64,000 bases of DNA from Caballeronia hypogeia (lineage in GTDB: Bacteria > Pseudomonadota > Gammaproteobacteria > Burkholderiales > Burkholderiaceae): assembly GCF_001544875.2 (NCBI RefSeq), contig NZ_FCOA02000007.1, positions 186,001-250,000 on the forward strand, written 5' to 3'. Positions 1 through 7,496 of this stretch are shown piece by piece. The notes beneath the pieces are model-generated. The model saw only the letters and a list, made by a program, of their open reading frames with translations, did no database searches and was not told the origin of the DNA. The position numbers and the translations under genes were made by a program. The first letter of the stretch is position 1; each line of letters starts with the position of its first letter.

Positions 1-285
1 AGGGACTTCCCAACAAGCTCGAGAACGTTGGGGGAGATACCGAAGAGGTGAACGAGGGTTGTCATACTTGCATCAAAGAGCGTCAGGTGATCTTGGAACG
101 AGGCGCGGGCGCGGCTTCGAGATCGTCAGCCGAAGTACCGAAAAGCTCGTCCAGTTGGGCGTCGAGGGCTTTCCGCTGCGCATCCGCCCAAACCTGTGAA
201 TCGGTGGTCGCCACCACCGACGGCGCAATGGGTCCTTAAGAGACTTTGACCCGTTATCGGCAAATCATCGGGCTTATAGGAGAGC
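1..285. other. Window edge, no confident gene
   Basis: No recognisable gene. A minus-strand frame at 83-217 could encode a 44-residue acidic tail-like peptide starting at a GTG, with coding-like codon use, but it has no clear ribosome binding site and no family I know. It may be a remnant or a very small gene downstream of the bactofilin gene. Confidence 0.3.
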
Positions 286-738
286 TCAGGCCTTTGCGCG
301 GGAGAGCTCTGTCACATTTGATTCCGCGCGTTCCTGGCCTTTCACGTCGTCCAGGCGCGGACCGCCGATAGGCCCTTCGTCCAGCGTCGAATCGGCCTCG
401 ATCGTCAGCATTCTGGCAACGCGCTTCAGCGTGCCATTCAAAGACGCACGCGGACCAAGGCGGATCGTGCCGGAGTAAAAGATGTCGCCCGAGACTTGGC
501 CGTTGATTTCCAGCGAGCCCCGAGCGTGCACATCTCCGTCGACGCGCCCGTCAATGCGAACGTGCTCGCCCTGCGCGGAGCCCTTTACGAGTCCGCCTTC
601 GCCGACGTGCAGCAGACCCTGCGTCGAGATGATGCCGCCGTCGAGCAGGCCGAAGAACGAAATGCCGTGATCCACGACCATGTCGCCGGTGATCGCGCAG
701 CCGCGCGCAATAAGCGTGATGTTGAGTTCGGTTTTCAT
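286..738 (-). CDS. Bactofilin (polymer-forming cytoskeletal protein)
   Basis: 150 residues. The central part (about 15-115) is a run of short beta-helix-like repeats rich in G, V, I and D (for example VRIDGRVDGDVHARGSLEI followed by GQVSGDIFYSGTIRLGP), which is the bactofilin pattern. Bactofilins self-assemble without nucleotide into filaments, usually at the inner membrane, and act as scaffolds for envelope enzymes or plasmid/chromosome positioning. The gene starts 12 bp beyond the stop of the upstream membrane-protein gene, so the two are probably co-transcribed leftward. The C-terminal tail (about 120-150) is charged and not conserved-looking. Which process it scaffolds here is unknown. 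Confidence 0.85.
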   Translation of the reverse strand: MKTELNITLIARGCAITGDMVVDHGISFFGLLDGGIISTQGLLHVGEGGLVKGSAQGEHVRIDGRVDGDVHARGSLEINGQVSGDIFYSGTIRLGPRASLNGTLKRVARMLTIEADSTLDEGPIGGPRLDDVKGQERAESNVTELSRAKA

Positions 739-750
739 GGTGTCGATTCC

Positions 751-1572
751 TTAAAACATTTGCACTTCGTTCGCCCCGGCGCGGTTCGCAGCTGCCGACT
801 TCTTGGTTGTTGCCGACCCGGTATCGCCATCGCTTACCTGCTCATCGCGCGAATGCGAGCGGTGGCGGTAGCTGTGCGTGCGGGTTGGTGCCACGTTCTG
901 CTGCGACGCATGTTCATCGGCGGCGGGCTGTGCCGGAGTTTGCACCGGCGTCACTGAGGTCGCGGGCTTGTTGGAAGCCTGGGTAGCCGCCTCTGTCTCG
1001 CGACGCGCTTGATGAATAGGTGAGGCAGCCGCTCGTTGCTCATCGTTGGAGACTGCAGGGGGCGGCTTGGTGGCGGCCACGCTCGCTGAGGGGCCGCCCG
1101 TGGTGCCCAACGGATTCTTGAACTGATCAGCCGTCAGGCCGATCGAGGAAGCAGGAGCGACGTCCTTCGCGGTCAGCGTCGGAGCGAGCACTACCGGATG
1201 AGGCGGCTCTGCATCGATCGGGCGCGTCGCTGCGGCGACTGGCTGTCCTTCCGTTGCAGCCCGTTCGCTCTGATCGGATTGCGGTTGGGCAACCGTCTTC
1301 TTCGGGTTGTGCGAGGAGGGCGCGCCCACCGACTTGTACAACGACGCGGCTCCCATACCCGCCATAGCCACCATAGCGGCGATAGCGACTGCGACGAGGC
1401 TACGGCGAGCAACAGGCACCACCTTCGGAAGCCGCACTTTGAGCGTGGGTGTCCTAGCGTCTGCCGTCAAATTGGCCGGCGCCGGGAGCGCAGCGAGCTG
1501 CCGCGGCAGGTCAATGGTCATTGAGTCCGGTGCGAACTGCGCATGCAGTCGTTGAATTTCGCGTAAGTCCAT
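751..1572 (-). CDS. Single-pass membrane protein, Ala/Thr/Pro-rich, unknown function
   Basis: 273 residues from the ATG at 1572, chosen because a GGGAG motif lies about 8 nt upstream; the frame is open further upstream to 1731 but that extension reads as non-coding. Residues about 1-55 are a short cytoplasmic segment, followed by a basic stretch and one hydrophobic helix (about residues 58-80, containing RRSLVAVAIAAMVAMAGMG), then a long low-complexity A/T/P/Q-rich region likely in the periplasm, ending in a basic tail. No known domain is visible. It lies directly upstream of the bactofilin gene in the same direction, so it may be the membrane partner of the filament; that is inference from position only. 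Confidence 0.65.
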   Translation of the reverse strand: MDLREIQRLHAQFAPDSMTIDLPRQLAALPAPANLTADARTPTLKVRLPKVVPVARRSLVAVAIAAMVAMAGMGAASLYKSVGAPSSHNPKKTVAQPQSDQSERAATEGQPVAAATRPIDAEPPHPVVLAPTLTAKDVAPASSIGLTADQFKNPLGTTGGPSASVAATKPPPAVSNDEQRAAASPIHQARRETEAATQASNKPATSVTPVQTPAQPAADEHASQQNVAPTRTHSYRHRSHSRDEQVSDGDTGSATTKKSAAANRAGANEVQMF

Positions 1573-1661
1573 GCGGGGTACTCCCGTCGTTGTGTTAAGT
1601 CGAGCATATCCAGCGCCGCCGCGGGTCAAGACCGGGAGCGCAGGGAAGTTCATTTCCAATG

Positions 1662-2261
1662 TCAGTGAGTTCGATCCGAGTCCGGAAGCAGCACACCTTC
1701 TGGCGCAAAGCGGTTGTTGTCCGGCATGCACAAGAAAGGGATTTGATTGATGCGTGCCTCAGCAGCCTCGAGCGCGGATTGGCGCACTTGAGCCGTCATG
1801 GTTCGCAGCATCAGCGCTTCCATCGTCTTCAGGAAAAGCTGGTCATACATCGAGAGGAGCCGCACGAGGCGACCGGACATGGCGTGCTTGATTTCAAGTG
1901 TGACCATCTCCGGCGGCGTCGGTGCGCGTCGACCTGGAAACTTGCTTGCCCACGCGAGCGCCTTCTTCATAAAAGCCTCGGCCGTACGAAACTCCGACTC
2001 GATCGCGATGAGCTTGCCCCCGCGCGCAACGGTCATCTTTGCGGCCGCGAAGTTAAAGTCGGCGCGCAGGAATTCGCGTGCGTACAACGAGTAGTAGGGC
2101 AGTTCCGTCTTCGCCAGCGTGTCGCCATTGATACGTGCGAGGCGGCTGTCGTTGGTGAGCCGGTTCAACGGACGAAGACCGCTTTGCGCTGCGCTATCGT
2201 TGCCGAGCGCTGCAGCCAGTTTGGGGTCTTCGTCGGGCGCTTCTAGGTCAGTAACAGCCAT
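1662..2261 (-). CDS. DUF1845/AcaB-like protein of mobile elements (tentative)
   Basis: 199 residues, soluble and mostly helical. The layout resembles proteins found on integrating conjugative elements and megaplasmids and annotated as DUF1845, PFL_4669 or AcaB family: an N-terminal segment, a central E-R-x-A-x-x-x-x-x-K helix, a PxPP-E turn near the middle, and a YDQL helix about 50 residues from the C-terminus. AcaB-type proteins have been linked to transcriptional control of conjugation, but I cannot see a clear DNA-binding motif. It heads a leftward set with the membrane protein and bactofilin; the 89-bp gap contains no obvious terminator. The family call is from memory of pattern, not a search. 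Confidence 0.45.
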   Translation of the reverse strand: MAVTDLEAPDEDPKLAAALGNDSAAQSGLRPLNRLTNDSRLARINGDTLAKTELPYYSLYAREFLRADFNFAAAKMTVARGGKLIAIESEFRTAEAFMKKALAWASKFPGRRAPTPPEMVTLEIKHAMSGRLVRLLSMYDQLFLKTMEALMLRTMTAQVRQSALEAAEARINQIPFLCMPDNNRFAPEGVLLPDSDRTH

Positions 2262-2802
2262 GATGTTCTCGGTATGTCTGTGTTCTCTCTCACATAGAAT
2301 TTTCGTTGATCAGGCAAGTGTTCAAGCGGGCGAAAGCTATATGAATTTCGTGAGCTTTTCACCGCACGCGAGCGTCGATAACCCGGATACTCAACTCCAT
2401 TCCCCGCGTCACCGACGCATCGACCTCGACTCCAAGCCCGGAGTCCATCTTTTTTCTGCAAGTCGTGCCCGCCTCGTGCGTTTGGCATGCGCCGACCGGA
2501 TAGCTACCGGTGTGGAAATCTTCCTTGTGCTGAGTGTGCTCGCTACACACTCCCCAATTTCAGCCGTAATACTCGTACCCTGTGCTGCATTCATATGCGC
2601 CGGTACATCGTTCGAACCCGGGTTTTCGGGTGTTCTCTCTCCAGAGCCTGATCTGGGTAGAACGATCGAAGTTGGCTGATCCGTGATTCCTGCGGCGGAA
2701 GTAATTCCGAAAAGGGCTGTTGCGCGGCGTGACCATGCTGCGCGAGAACGACTTTACGTTCTCTGACCGAGCGACACCGGCGTATGCCGGCCGCTCCCTG
2801 CA

Positions 2803-2829
2803 CGCCACGTCCCCGGAAGGGACGTGGCG
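2803..2829. repeat. Perfect 11-bp inverted repeat
   Basis: CGCCACGTCCC, a 5-nt gap, then its exact reverse complement. It lies about 30 bp before a terminator-like hairpin and 110 bp before the first gene of the rightward island. It could be an RNA hairpin in the leader or an operator for a dimeric regulator; the sequence alone does not decide. Confidence 0.6.
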
Positions 2830-2856
2830 CGTAGGTCTCTATATCGATTTCACGAA

Positions 2857-2888
2857 GCTCGCTCCCTCACCGGAGCGGGCTTTTTTTT
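2857..2888 (+). terminator. Hairpin with T-run in the leader of the island
   Basis: GCTCGCTCC pairs with GGAGCGGGC with one mismatch across a 5-nt loop and is followed by eight T residues. It stands upstream of the first rightward gene with no gene ending before it, so it may act as an attenuator or insulate the island from upstream transcription. Confidence 0.6.
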
Positions 2889-2937
2889 CGTCCGTCGCTT
2901 CCTGCGGCCGGACCTTTCTCAACGGAGGTGCTGTTCT

Positions 2938-3207
2938 ATGTTGTTGCCCGACCGCCTCAATCAACGTATCGCCGAGGCCATCACGCATCAAATCAATACC
3001 GAGCGGGAGCAGGCGGACACCACGTCCCCCGTTTGGCGAGAGCGGTGCGAAGTAGCTCGAGTCGCGATGTTCAGCGACGCCGAGCGCTCTGTCTTCATTT
3101 CCCATGTCAGCGAACGTCGCGGCAGTGCGGCAGCCCGAGAGATGCAATCTCAGGCCGAATCACTGCGGACCAACGCCATCTTCTTTCTCGCAAGGAAACC
3201 GTCATGA
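2938..3207 (+). CDS. Small conserved-looking protein, unknown function
   Basis: 89 residues, charged and helical (many R, E, Q and A), no signal or membrane segment. The start at 2938 is supported by GGAGG 9 nt upstream; the same frame is open further back but through the terminator hairpin. Its stop overlaps the ATG of the next gene as ATGA, so the two are translationally coupled. The C-terminal half contains R-G-S-A-A-A-R-E-M-Q. I do not recognise a function; as the coupled partner of the Gp3-like gene it may be a regulator or accessory factor. Confidence 0.7.
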   Translation: MLLPDRLNQRIAEAITHQINTEREQADTTSPVWRERCEVARVAMFSDAERSVFISHVSERRGSAAAREMQSQAESLRTNAIFFLARKPS

Positions 3208-4544
3208 ACGCTGTTGTTCAGATGTTCGATCACGCGCCGCGTAGCCTCGTTGAAGAACGAGTTGTTCGCCCGCCCACGATCGGCAAAATTCGACCCGGTA
3301 TCAAAGTGCTCACGCGGGCGCACCAGTCCAACGAAAAAGCGGTCAAGCTCTACAACGACATGGTGGCTGCGGGCGAGTCCTTCGAAGCCATCGGCAAGCT
3401 GCTCGAAACGTCGCTGAAGCTCAGGAACGCGCTGATTCCCAGAAACGTCGATTACTTCGTCTGTAGACGGTCCGACTTCTCCAATCCGGACACAGCCGAC
3501 GAAATCCTGCGGCTGTATGGCGAGGATCGCGGGCAAGGGTTGCGGCTCTACCGTTTCCCGATCATGTTCGCGTTCGACGACTGGCTGCGCAATGTGCCAA
3601 ATCAGATGGCCGCGTACACGACAACCGGGCGACAGTACTTCTCGGAGTACGACCGCGACGGCAAGCGCTACTGCAAGACGTACGCGCCGGTTGAACGCAA
3701 TGCACGCGCACAGCGGGCGCGGCGCTCCTTCGGTGGACGACTGGTCGTTCACCGGCAAGACGACGACATTCCCGATGGCGTCTGCGATCCTCACGTGTGT
3801 CCGCAGTACCAGGACCGCAAGTGCAACCTGACGGCGAACTTCGTGTTCGCTGTTCCGGACGTGAAGGGACTCGGTCTGATCGAGCTGCCGACCAACTCGA
3901 TCTACGTGCTGCAGAAGGCGTATTCGGCGATGCAGACGGTGGCGTTGGCACGCGGCCGGCTCACCGGCACTCGCTTCTGGCTCTCGAAGAAGGAGTTCGA
4001 CATCACACGCATCGACGACAGCGGCCAGGCCGTGCGTCAAAAGCAGATGTTGACGGTACTCGATGCCGACATTGACCTTGGAGCGCTGCTGGATGGCGCG
4101 GACGAGGCTCAACCGGCGCTTGATGCTGCCAGTCGCGCAGTCGCGCTGCTGGAGTCGGACGGTTCAGTGCAGTCGATCGCCGATCCGCTTCATCAGCCGG
4201 AGCAGCGACAGTGTGACGACGAACGACCGGGCGATGGCGCATCATCCGTCATTTACGACGATGATGACCGCGATGGCAGCAGCGACGACGACTCGCCCGA
4301 TCCCAATGAGACGCTGGAGGACAAGCGTCACCGGATGTCGGACCTGCTGCATCGTCTGGGCCTCAGTCAGCCGGAGCGACAGAACGGCTTTCGCAAATAC
4401 GCGCACCAGACGTACGGTCGCGGCTGGATCGAGCGCATCGCTGATGTAGACGCGATGAACGCGCGCCTTAAAACCGCGCTCGACGATCCCGCTGCGCTTG
4501 ACGTCGAGATTCAGTACGCGATTGCGCAAGCTGCTTACGTCTAA
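3204..4544 (+). CDS. Gp3/recombination-directionality-factor-like Cys-rich protein
   Basis: 446 residues from the ATG at 3204. Residues about 30-300 have a layout I associate with the phage Gp3-like family (recombination directionality factors of serine integrases, and homologues annotated only as 'hydrolase or metal-binding'): a GLRLYRFPIMF segment, a cysteine group (C-DPHVC-PQYQDRKC, near 200-212) able to bind zinc, FVFAVPDVKGLGLIELPT, then a GTRFWLSKKEF strand. The C-terminal third is acidic and disordered, followed by a helical tail. Phage Gp3-type factors switch integrase from integration to excision, but no serine integrase is present in this window, so the role here may be another protein-DNA function. 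Translationally coupled to the small gene before it. Confidence 0.5.
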   Translation: MNAVVQMFDHAPRSLVEERVVRPPTIGKIRPGIKVLTRAHQSNEKAVKLYNDMVAAGESFEAIGKLLETSLKLRNALIPRNVDYFVCRRSDFSNPDTADEILRLYGEDRGQGLRLYRFPIMFAFDDWLRNVPNQMAAYTTTGRQYFSEYDRDGKRYCKTYAPVERNARAQRARRSFGGRLVVHRQDDDIPDGVCDPHVCPQYQDRKCNLTANFVFAVPDVKGLGLIELPTNSIYVLQKAYSAMQTVALARGRLTGTRFWLSKKEFDITRIDDSGQAVRQKQMLTVLDADIDLGALLDGADEAQPALDAASRAVALLESDGSVQSIADPLHQPEQRQCDDERPGDGASSVIYDDDDRDGSSDDDSPDPNETLEDKRHRMSDLLHRLGLSQPERQNGFRKYAHQTYGRGWIERIADVDAMNARLKTALDDPAALDVEIQYAIAQAAYV

Positions 4545-4550
4545 CCTTGG

Positions 4551-4572
4551 CCAGTCCCCCCTTGGGGGCTGG
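4551..4572 (+). terminator. Intergenic hairpin after the Gp3-like gene
   Basis: CCAGTCCCC pairs with GGGGGCTGG (one G-T wobble) across a 3-4-nt loop, 7 nt after the stop codon; the following GCGTCCTTTC is pyrimidine-rich but lacks a true T-run. One of a set of similar intergenic hairpins in this island. Confidence 0.6.
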
Positions 4573-4730
4573 CGTCCTTTCTTTCGAGACTGGCACCTTT
4601 TTTGACGCTCGCGCATGAGAGCATTTCAGCAAGAACCGCTTGCTCAAATGTTTTCGACCGCGCTGTACCTGCGCATCGAATTCCGTCCGCCTCGGCGGCC
4701 CATCTACTTGTTCACGCGAAGGAGCTTCCG

Positions 4731-5213
4731 ATGCGTAGAGTCGGCAACTTCACGCTGTTCTTCGGCGCGGAGGATGCTTTTAGCAACTGGCATCCGTGCC
4801 GCTTTTCCTATCACGGCGTCGATTTCCGTTCGGTAGAACAGTTCATGATGTTCTCGAAAGCCAAGCTGTTCGGCGACGAGGACATTGCTGAAGCTGTGCT
4901 AGCCACCCATCTGCCGAAGGAACAAAAAGCACTCGGCCGCAAGGTCAGGGGCTTCGACCTCGACACGTGGAAAGCAAAGCGCGAGTCGATCGTCTACGTC
5001 GGATGCCGCGAGAAGTTCGCACAGCATCCAGGCCTACGCACGCTGTTGCTCGCGACGGCACCGACGGAGCTTGTCGAAGCCAGTCCCTACGATGTGATCT
5101 GGGGCGTGGGCTTAAGCGAGCACCATCCTGACATCACGGACAAATCGAAGTGGCGTGGCCAGAACCTCCTGGGCCAAGCACTGATGAAAGTCCGCGACAC
5201 GCTTAGTTCCTAA
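4731..5213 (+). CDS. NADAR-domain protein (YbiA/RibX-like N-glycosidase)
   Basis: 160 residues, a single NADAR domain. Diagnostic segments are an FSNWHPC motif near residue 17, VEQFMMFSKAKLF around 35-47, an alternating charged helix with W and K (DTWKAKRESIVYVG), and the C-terminal WRGQNLLGQALM block. NADAR enzymes cleave N-glycosidic bonds of riboflavin intermediates or remove ADP-ribose from guanine in DNA, and are common in phage and defence loci. The start at 4731 is set by GAAGGAG 6 nt upstream. It sits between the Gp3-like and sbcD-like genes; a DNA-directed role (ADP-ribosyl-guanine removal) fits the DpdA/DndC neighbours, but this is inference. Confidence 0.88.
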   Translation: MRRVGNFTLFFGAEDAFSNWHPCRFSYHGVDFRSVEQFMMFSKAKLFGDEDIAEAVLATHLPKEQKALGRKVRGFDLDTWKAKRESIVYVGCREKFAQHPGLRTLLLATAPTELVEASPYDVIWGVGLSEHHPDITDKSKWRGQNLLGQALMKVRDTLSS

Positions 5214-5254
5214 CCATTTATCGAGCGCGCGATACGGGCGCATCGACACTCACT

Positions 5255-5277
5255 GGCTACCTTCGGGTGGCCTTTTT
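5255..5277 (+). terminator. Rho-independent-type terminator
   Basis: GGCTACC, TTCG tetraloop, GGTGGCC (one wobble), then five T. It lies between the NADAR gene and the AGGAGG site of the SbcD-like gene, so it could reduce readthrough within the island. Confidence 0.7.
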
Positions 5278-5295
5278 CATTTTTAGGAGGCGACT

Positions 5296-6720
5296 TTGAA
5301 AATCGCTCATTTTTCTGATTTGCACTACGCGCCGGGAAACCTCGAAGAGTCGGACCGCTGCTTTGGCTTTGCCATCGACCACGCCGTTCTCGCGCACGCC
5401 GATGTTGCGTTGATCTCGGGCGACGCGACGGACCATCGTCTCGACGCACATGCGCCTTCATTAAACCGCCTTGCACGGCGCATCAATGGGCTGAGCGGCA
5501 GTATGCCGGTCTTGATGCTGCAGGGTACGTTTTCACATGAGCCGCCGGGCACGCTGCGCAATTTTGAACTGATGGCAACGACGCATCAGATCTATGTGGC
5601 CGAACGGGTCCAGCAGGTGAGCCTTCACGAGGGGCGGTTTTACGCCTCAAGCGGCCCGGTGTACTCCGACGAGGAGCTACGCGAGGTGCTCGCGATCGGC
5701 GCCGATGTCGTGTTCACCTGCTTGCCCACGGTCAACAAGGGTCAATTGGCGGCCGCTGTCGGTGCCAAGGAAGCCGGGACGGGTCTTGAAGCCGTGCTGA
5801 GTGACTATCTGGCTGCTGCCGGGCGCGTCAACCAGCAGCTTCGCGCCGCAGGCATCCGTACTGTCGGGGTCTCCCACGGCACGGTCAACGGCTGCACGAC
5901 CGAGCACGGCGTGACGATGGCGGGGTTCGACCACGAGTTTTCGCTTGGCAGTCTGTTCGAGGCTGAATGCGATGCTTTCATGCTTGGACACATCCACAAG
6001 GCGCAGCAGTGGGAGCGAGCGGGCCGCGTCGTGGCCTATCCCGGTTCCATCGGGCGATTCCACTACGGTGAGGAAGGCGACAAGGGCTTTCTGATGTGGA
6101 ATGTTGATGTTGGAAGGGCCCAAGCCGATCTGGTCGTTACGCCTTCGCGACAGACGATCTGCATCGACTTTGACGGACCGCCCGACATGCAACGCCTGAC
6201 GGCAATCGCGCTCGATGCGACCGACAAGTTCGTGCGAGTTCGTTGGCAGGTCGACGAAGAGCACAAACAGTCAGTGGACCGTGACGCGATCGCGGCGCTG
6301 TTCGCCAATGCGGCAGAGCTGAAGGTCGAAGGCCGCATTCTTCCCGTTGTCCGCTCACGCGCCCAAGGCATCAGCCTCGAAACGTCGATTGATCGGAAGC
6401 TCGAGCGCTGGTGCGAGCACACGGACGTCGATCCGGCGCCGTTGCTGGAGCGGCTGCAGTTGCTTGAAACCGGGGACGCAGAAGCGATCGCCGCTTGCGT
6501 TTTGGCTCGACTAACCGAAGCAGACCTGGCGCAACCGTGCGCAGATGATTCGCTGCCTGCGTTGTCAAGCATTGCGGCGCCTGCGCTGACGACTCTTCAA
6601 GAACCGCATGACGACGCTGGGGAAGCGGCATTGCCAATGCCTGATGCGACGGTTGAAATCGTCGAGTCGGCCTCAGCAAGTCAGCTTTCATGGCTTAACG
6701 ATGATTTGTTCGCGGCGTAG
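5296..6720 (+). CDS. sbcD: SbcD/Mre11-like exonuclease subunit
   Basis: 474 residues. A calcineurin-like metallophosphoesterase domain occupies about 1-260 with metal-binding motifs DLH (residues 8-10), GDATDH (near 43), a central histidine in VSHG, and GHIH. The protein continues with a capping region and a long acidic tail. With its SbcC partner it would process DNA ends and hairpins as a Mn-dependent nuclease. The normal GN(H/D)E motif is replaced by a QGTFSH segment, a variation seen in divergent family members. Translation starts at a TTG with AGGAGG 5 nt upstream. The sbcC-like gene follows after one small gene, so they probably act as a pair. Confidence 0.87.
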   Translation: MKIAHFSDLHYAPGNLEESDRCFGFAIDHAVLAHADVALISGDATDHRLDAHAPSLNRLARRINGLSGSMPVLMLQGTFSHEPPGTLRNFELMATTHQIYVAERVQQVSLHEGRFYASSGPVYSDEELREVLAIGADVVFTCLPTVNKGQLAAAVGAKEAGTGLEAVLSDYLAAAGRVNQQLRAAGIRTVGVSHGTVNGCTTEHGVTMAGFDHEFSLGSLFEAECDAFMLGHIHKAQQWERAGRVVAYPGSIGRFHYGEEGDKGFLMWNVDVGRAQADLVVTPSRQTICIDFDGPPDMQRLTAIALDATDKFVRVRWQVDEEHKQSVDRDAIAALFANAAELKVEGRILPVVRSRAQGISLETSIDRKLERWCEHTDVDPAPLLERLQLLETGDAEAIAACVLARLTEADLAQPCADDSLPALSSIAAPALTTLQEPHDDAGEAALPMPDATVEIVESASASQLSWLNDDLFAA

Positions 6721-6918
6721 ATAGCCGCGCATGCGGGGGAGGCCAGTACGGCTCCTTTGCCTGAACACGCAAGCAGTGTTCCGATAGCCGACTGTCATCG
6801 TCGCTATCGAAACAGAGGTTTCACCGCGTCTTTGACGCATCGATTCGTAGTGGCAGGACCTTTCTCTGGCAGTTCATTTTTTTCTTCACCCTGGCGGGGA
6901 GCGATCCCTACCGGGGCC

Positions 6919-6944
6919 GCACTCCGCTCAACGTAACGGAGTGC
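6919..6944 (+). promoter_or_regulatory. Hairpin containing the next gene's ribosome binding site
   Basis: GCACTCCG and CGGAGTGC form a perfect 8-bp stem with a 10-nt loop. The right arm includes the CGGAG ribosome binding site, which ends 3 nt before the ATG at 6948. It is preceded at about 6890-6917 by another GC-rich imperfect hairpin. Folding of this stem would hide the start site of the downstream gene and could control its translation. Confidence 0.5.
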
Positions 6945-6947
6945 ATC

Positions 6948-7496
6948 ATGTTTGGTCTTTATCCCGCTGGCCCGAACTGGGTCCGCACTTTTGCGTTGGG
7001 CGACTGCTCATCGCGTGATCTTCAAAAGTCGTTAGTCGATTTGGCTGGGTTTACCGCTGCCATTCAGCACCAGCCGTTCGGCCAGTACCGCGGCGCAGTG
7101 CTGGCGCAGTTCGGTCAGACGCTGTTGCTGCTCGCCACAACGCCTGGCGCGTGCGAGGTTGCAGTGACGCCGACCGTTGAAATGCAGCACCTTCTATGGT
7201 CGTATCAGGAAGGCTATGCAAGCCAGTGGTCTGCTGCCGAGATCCGTAGCCTCACCGGGCATAGCGGTTGGTCCGAGCTTCTGACGAACGCGCGTCGCGA
7301 GTTCGGCAGAGTCTGTGACAACGTGGCGGCCGCACTAGACGGAACGCTTCAAGCGCCCAAAGCAGCGGTGCGCGCCGTGCCGTCGATCGTCATGAACGAG
7401 CCGTTTCCCAACGAGGACGACGACGCGTTCTACTCGAAGATGGCCGCGATGTCCGCGTCGATGAGCGTGTCGGAGGATCTGTCATGCGGCCTCTGA
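6948..7496 (+). CDS. Unknown protein between sbcD and sbcC
   Basis: 182 residues, soluble, mixed alpha/beta by appearance, with a Pro/Asp-rich C-terminus. No recognised domain or motif. It overlaps the start of the SbcC-like gene by 13 bp, showing translational coupling, so it is likely an accessory factor of the nuclease or only a co-regulated gene. Its own ribosome binding site lies in a hairpin (6919-6944). Confidence 0.7.
   Translation: MFGLYPAGPNWVRTFALGDCSSRDLQKSLVDLAGFTAAIQHQPFGQYRGAVLAQFGQTLLLLATTPGACEVAVTPTVEMQHLLWSYQEGYASQWSAAEIRSLTGHSGWSELLTNARREFGRVCDNVAAALDGTLQAPKAAVRAVPSIVMNEPFPNEDDDAFYSKMAAMSASMSVSEDLSCGL

Larger units (their letters stand above)
2262..2937. other. Divergent intergenic region, 676 bp
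   Basis: Separates the leftward bactofilin set from the rightward DNA-metabolism island, so promoters for both are expected here. Short open frames exist on both strands but none has a good ribosome binding site or a recognisable product. The right third carries a perfect inverted repeat (2803-2829) and a terminator-like hairpin (2857-2888). Confidence 0.5.

Noticed and set aside
3150-4112. Long open frame on the minus strand (320 codons)
   Set aside because: It lies fully opposite the Gp3-like gene, has no ribosome binding site and is a high-GC shadow.
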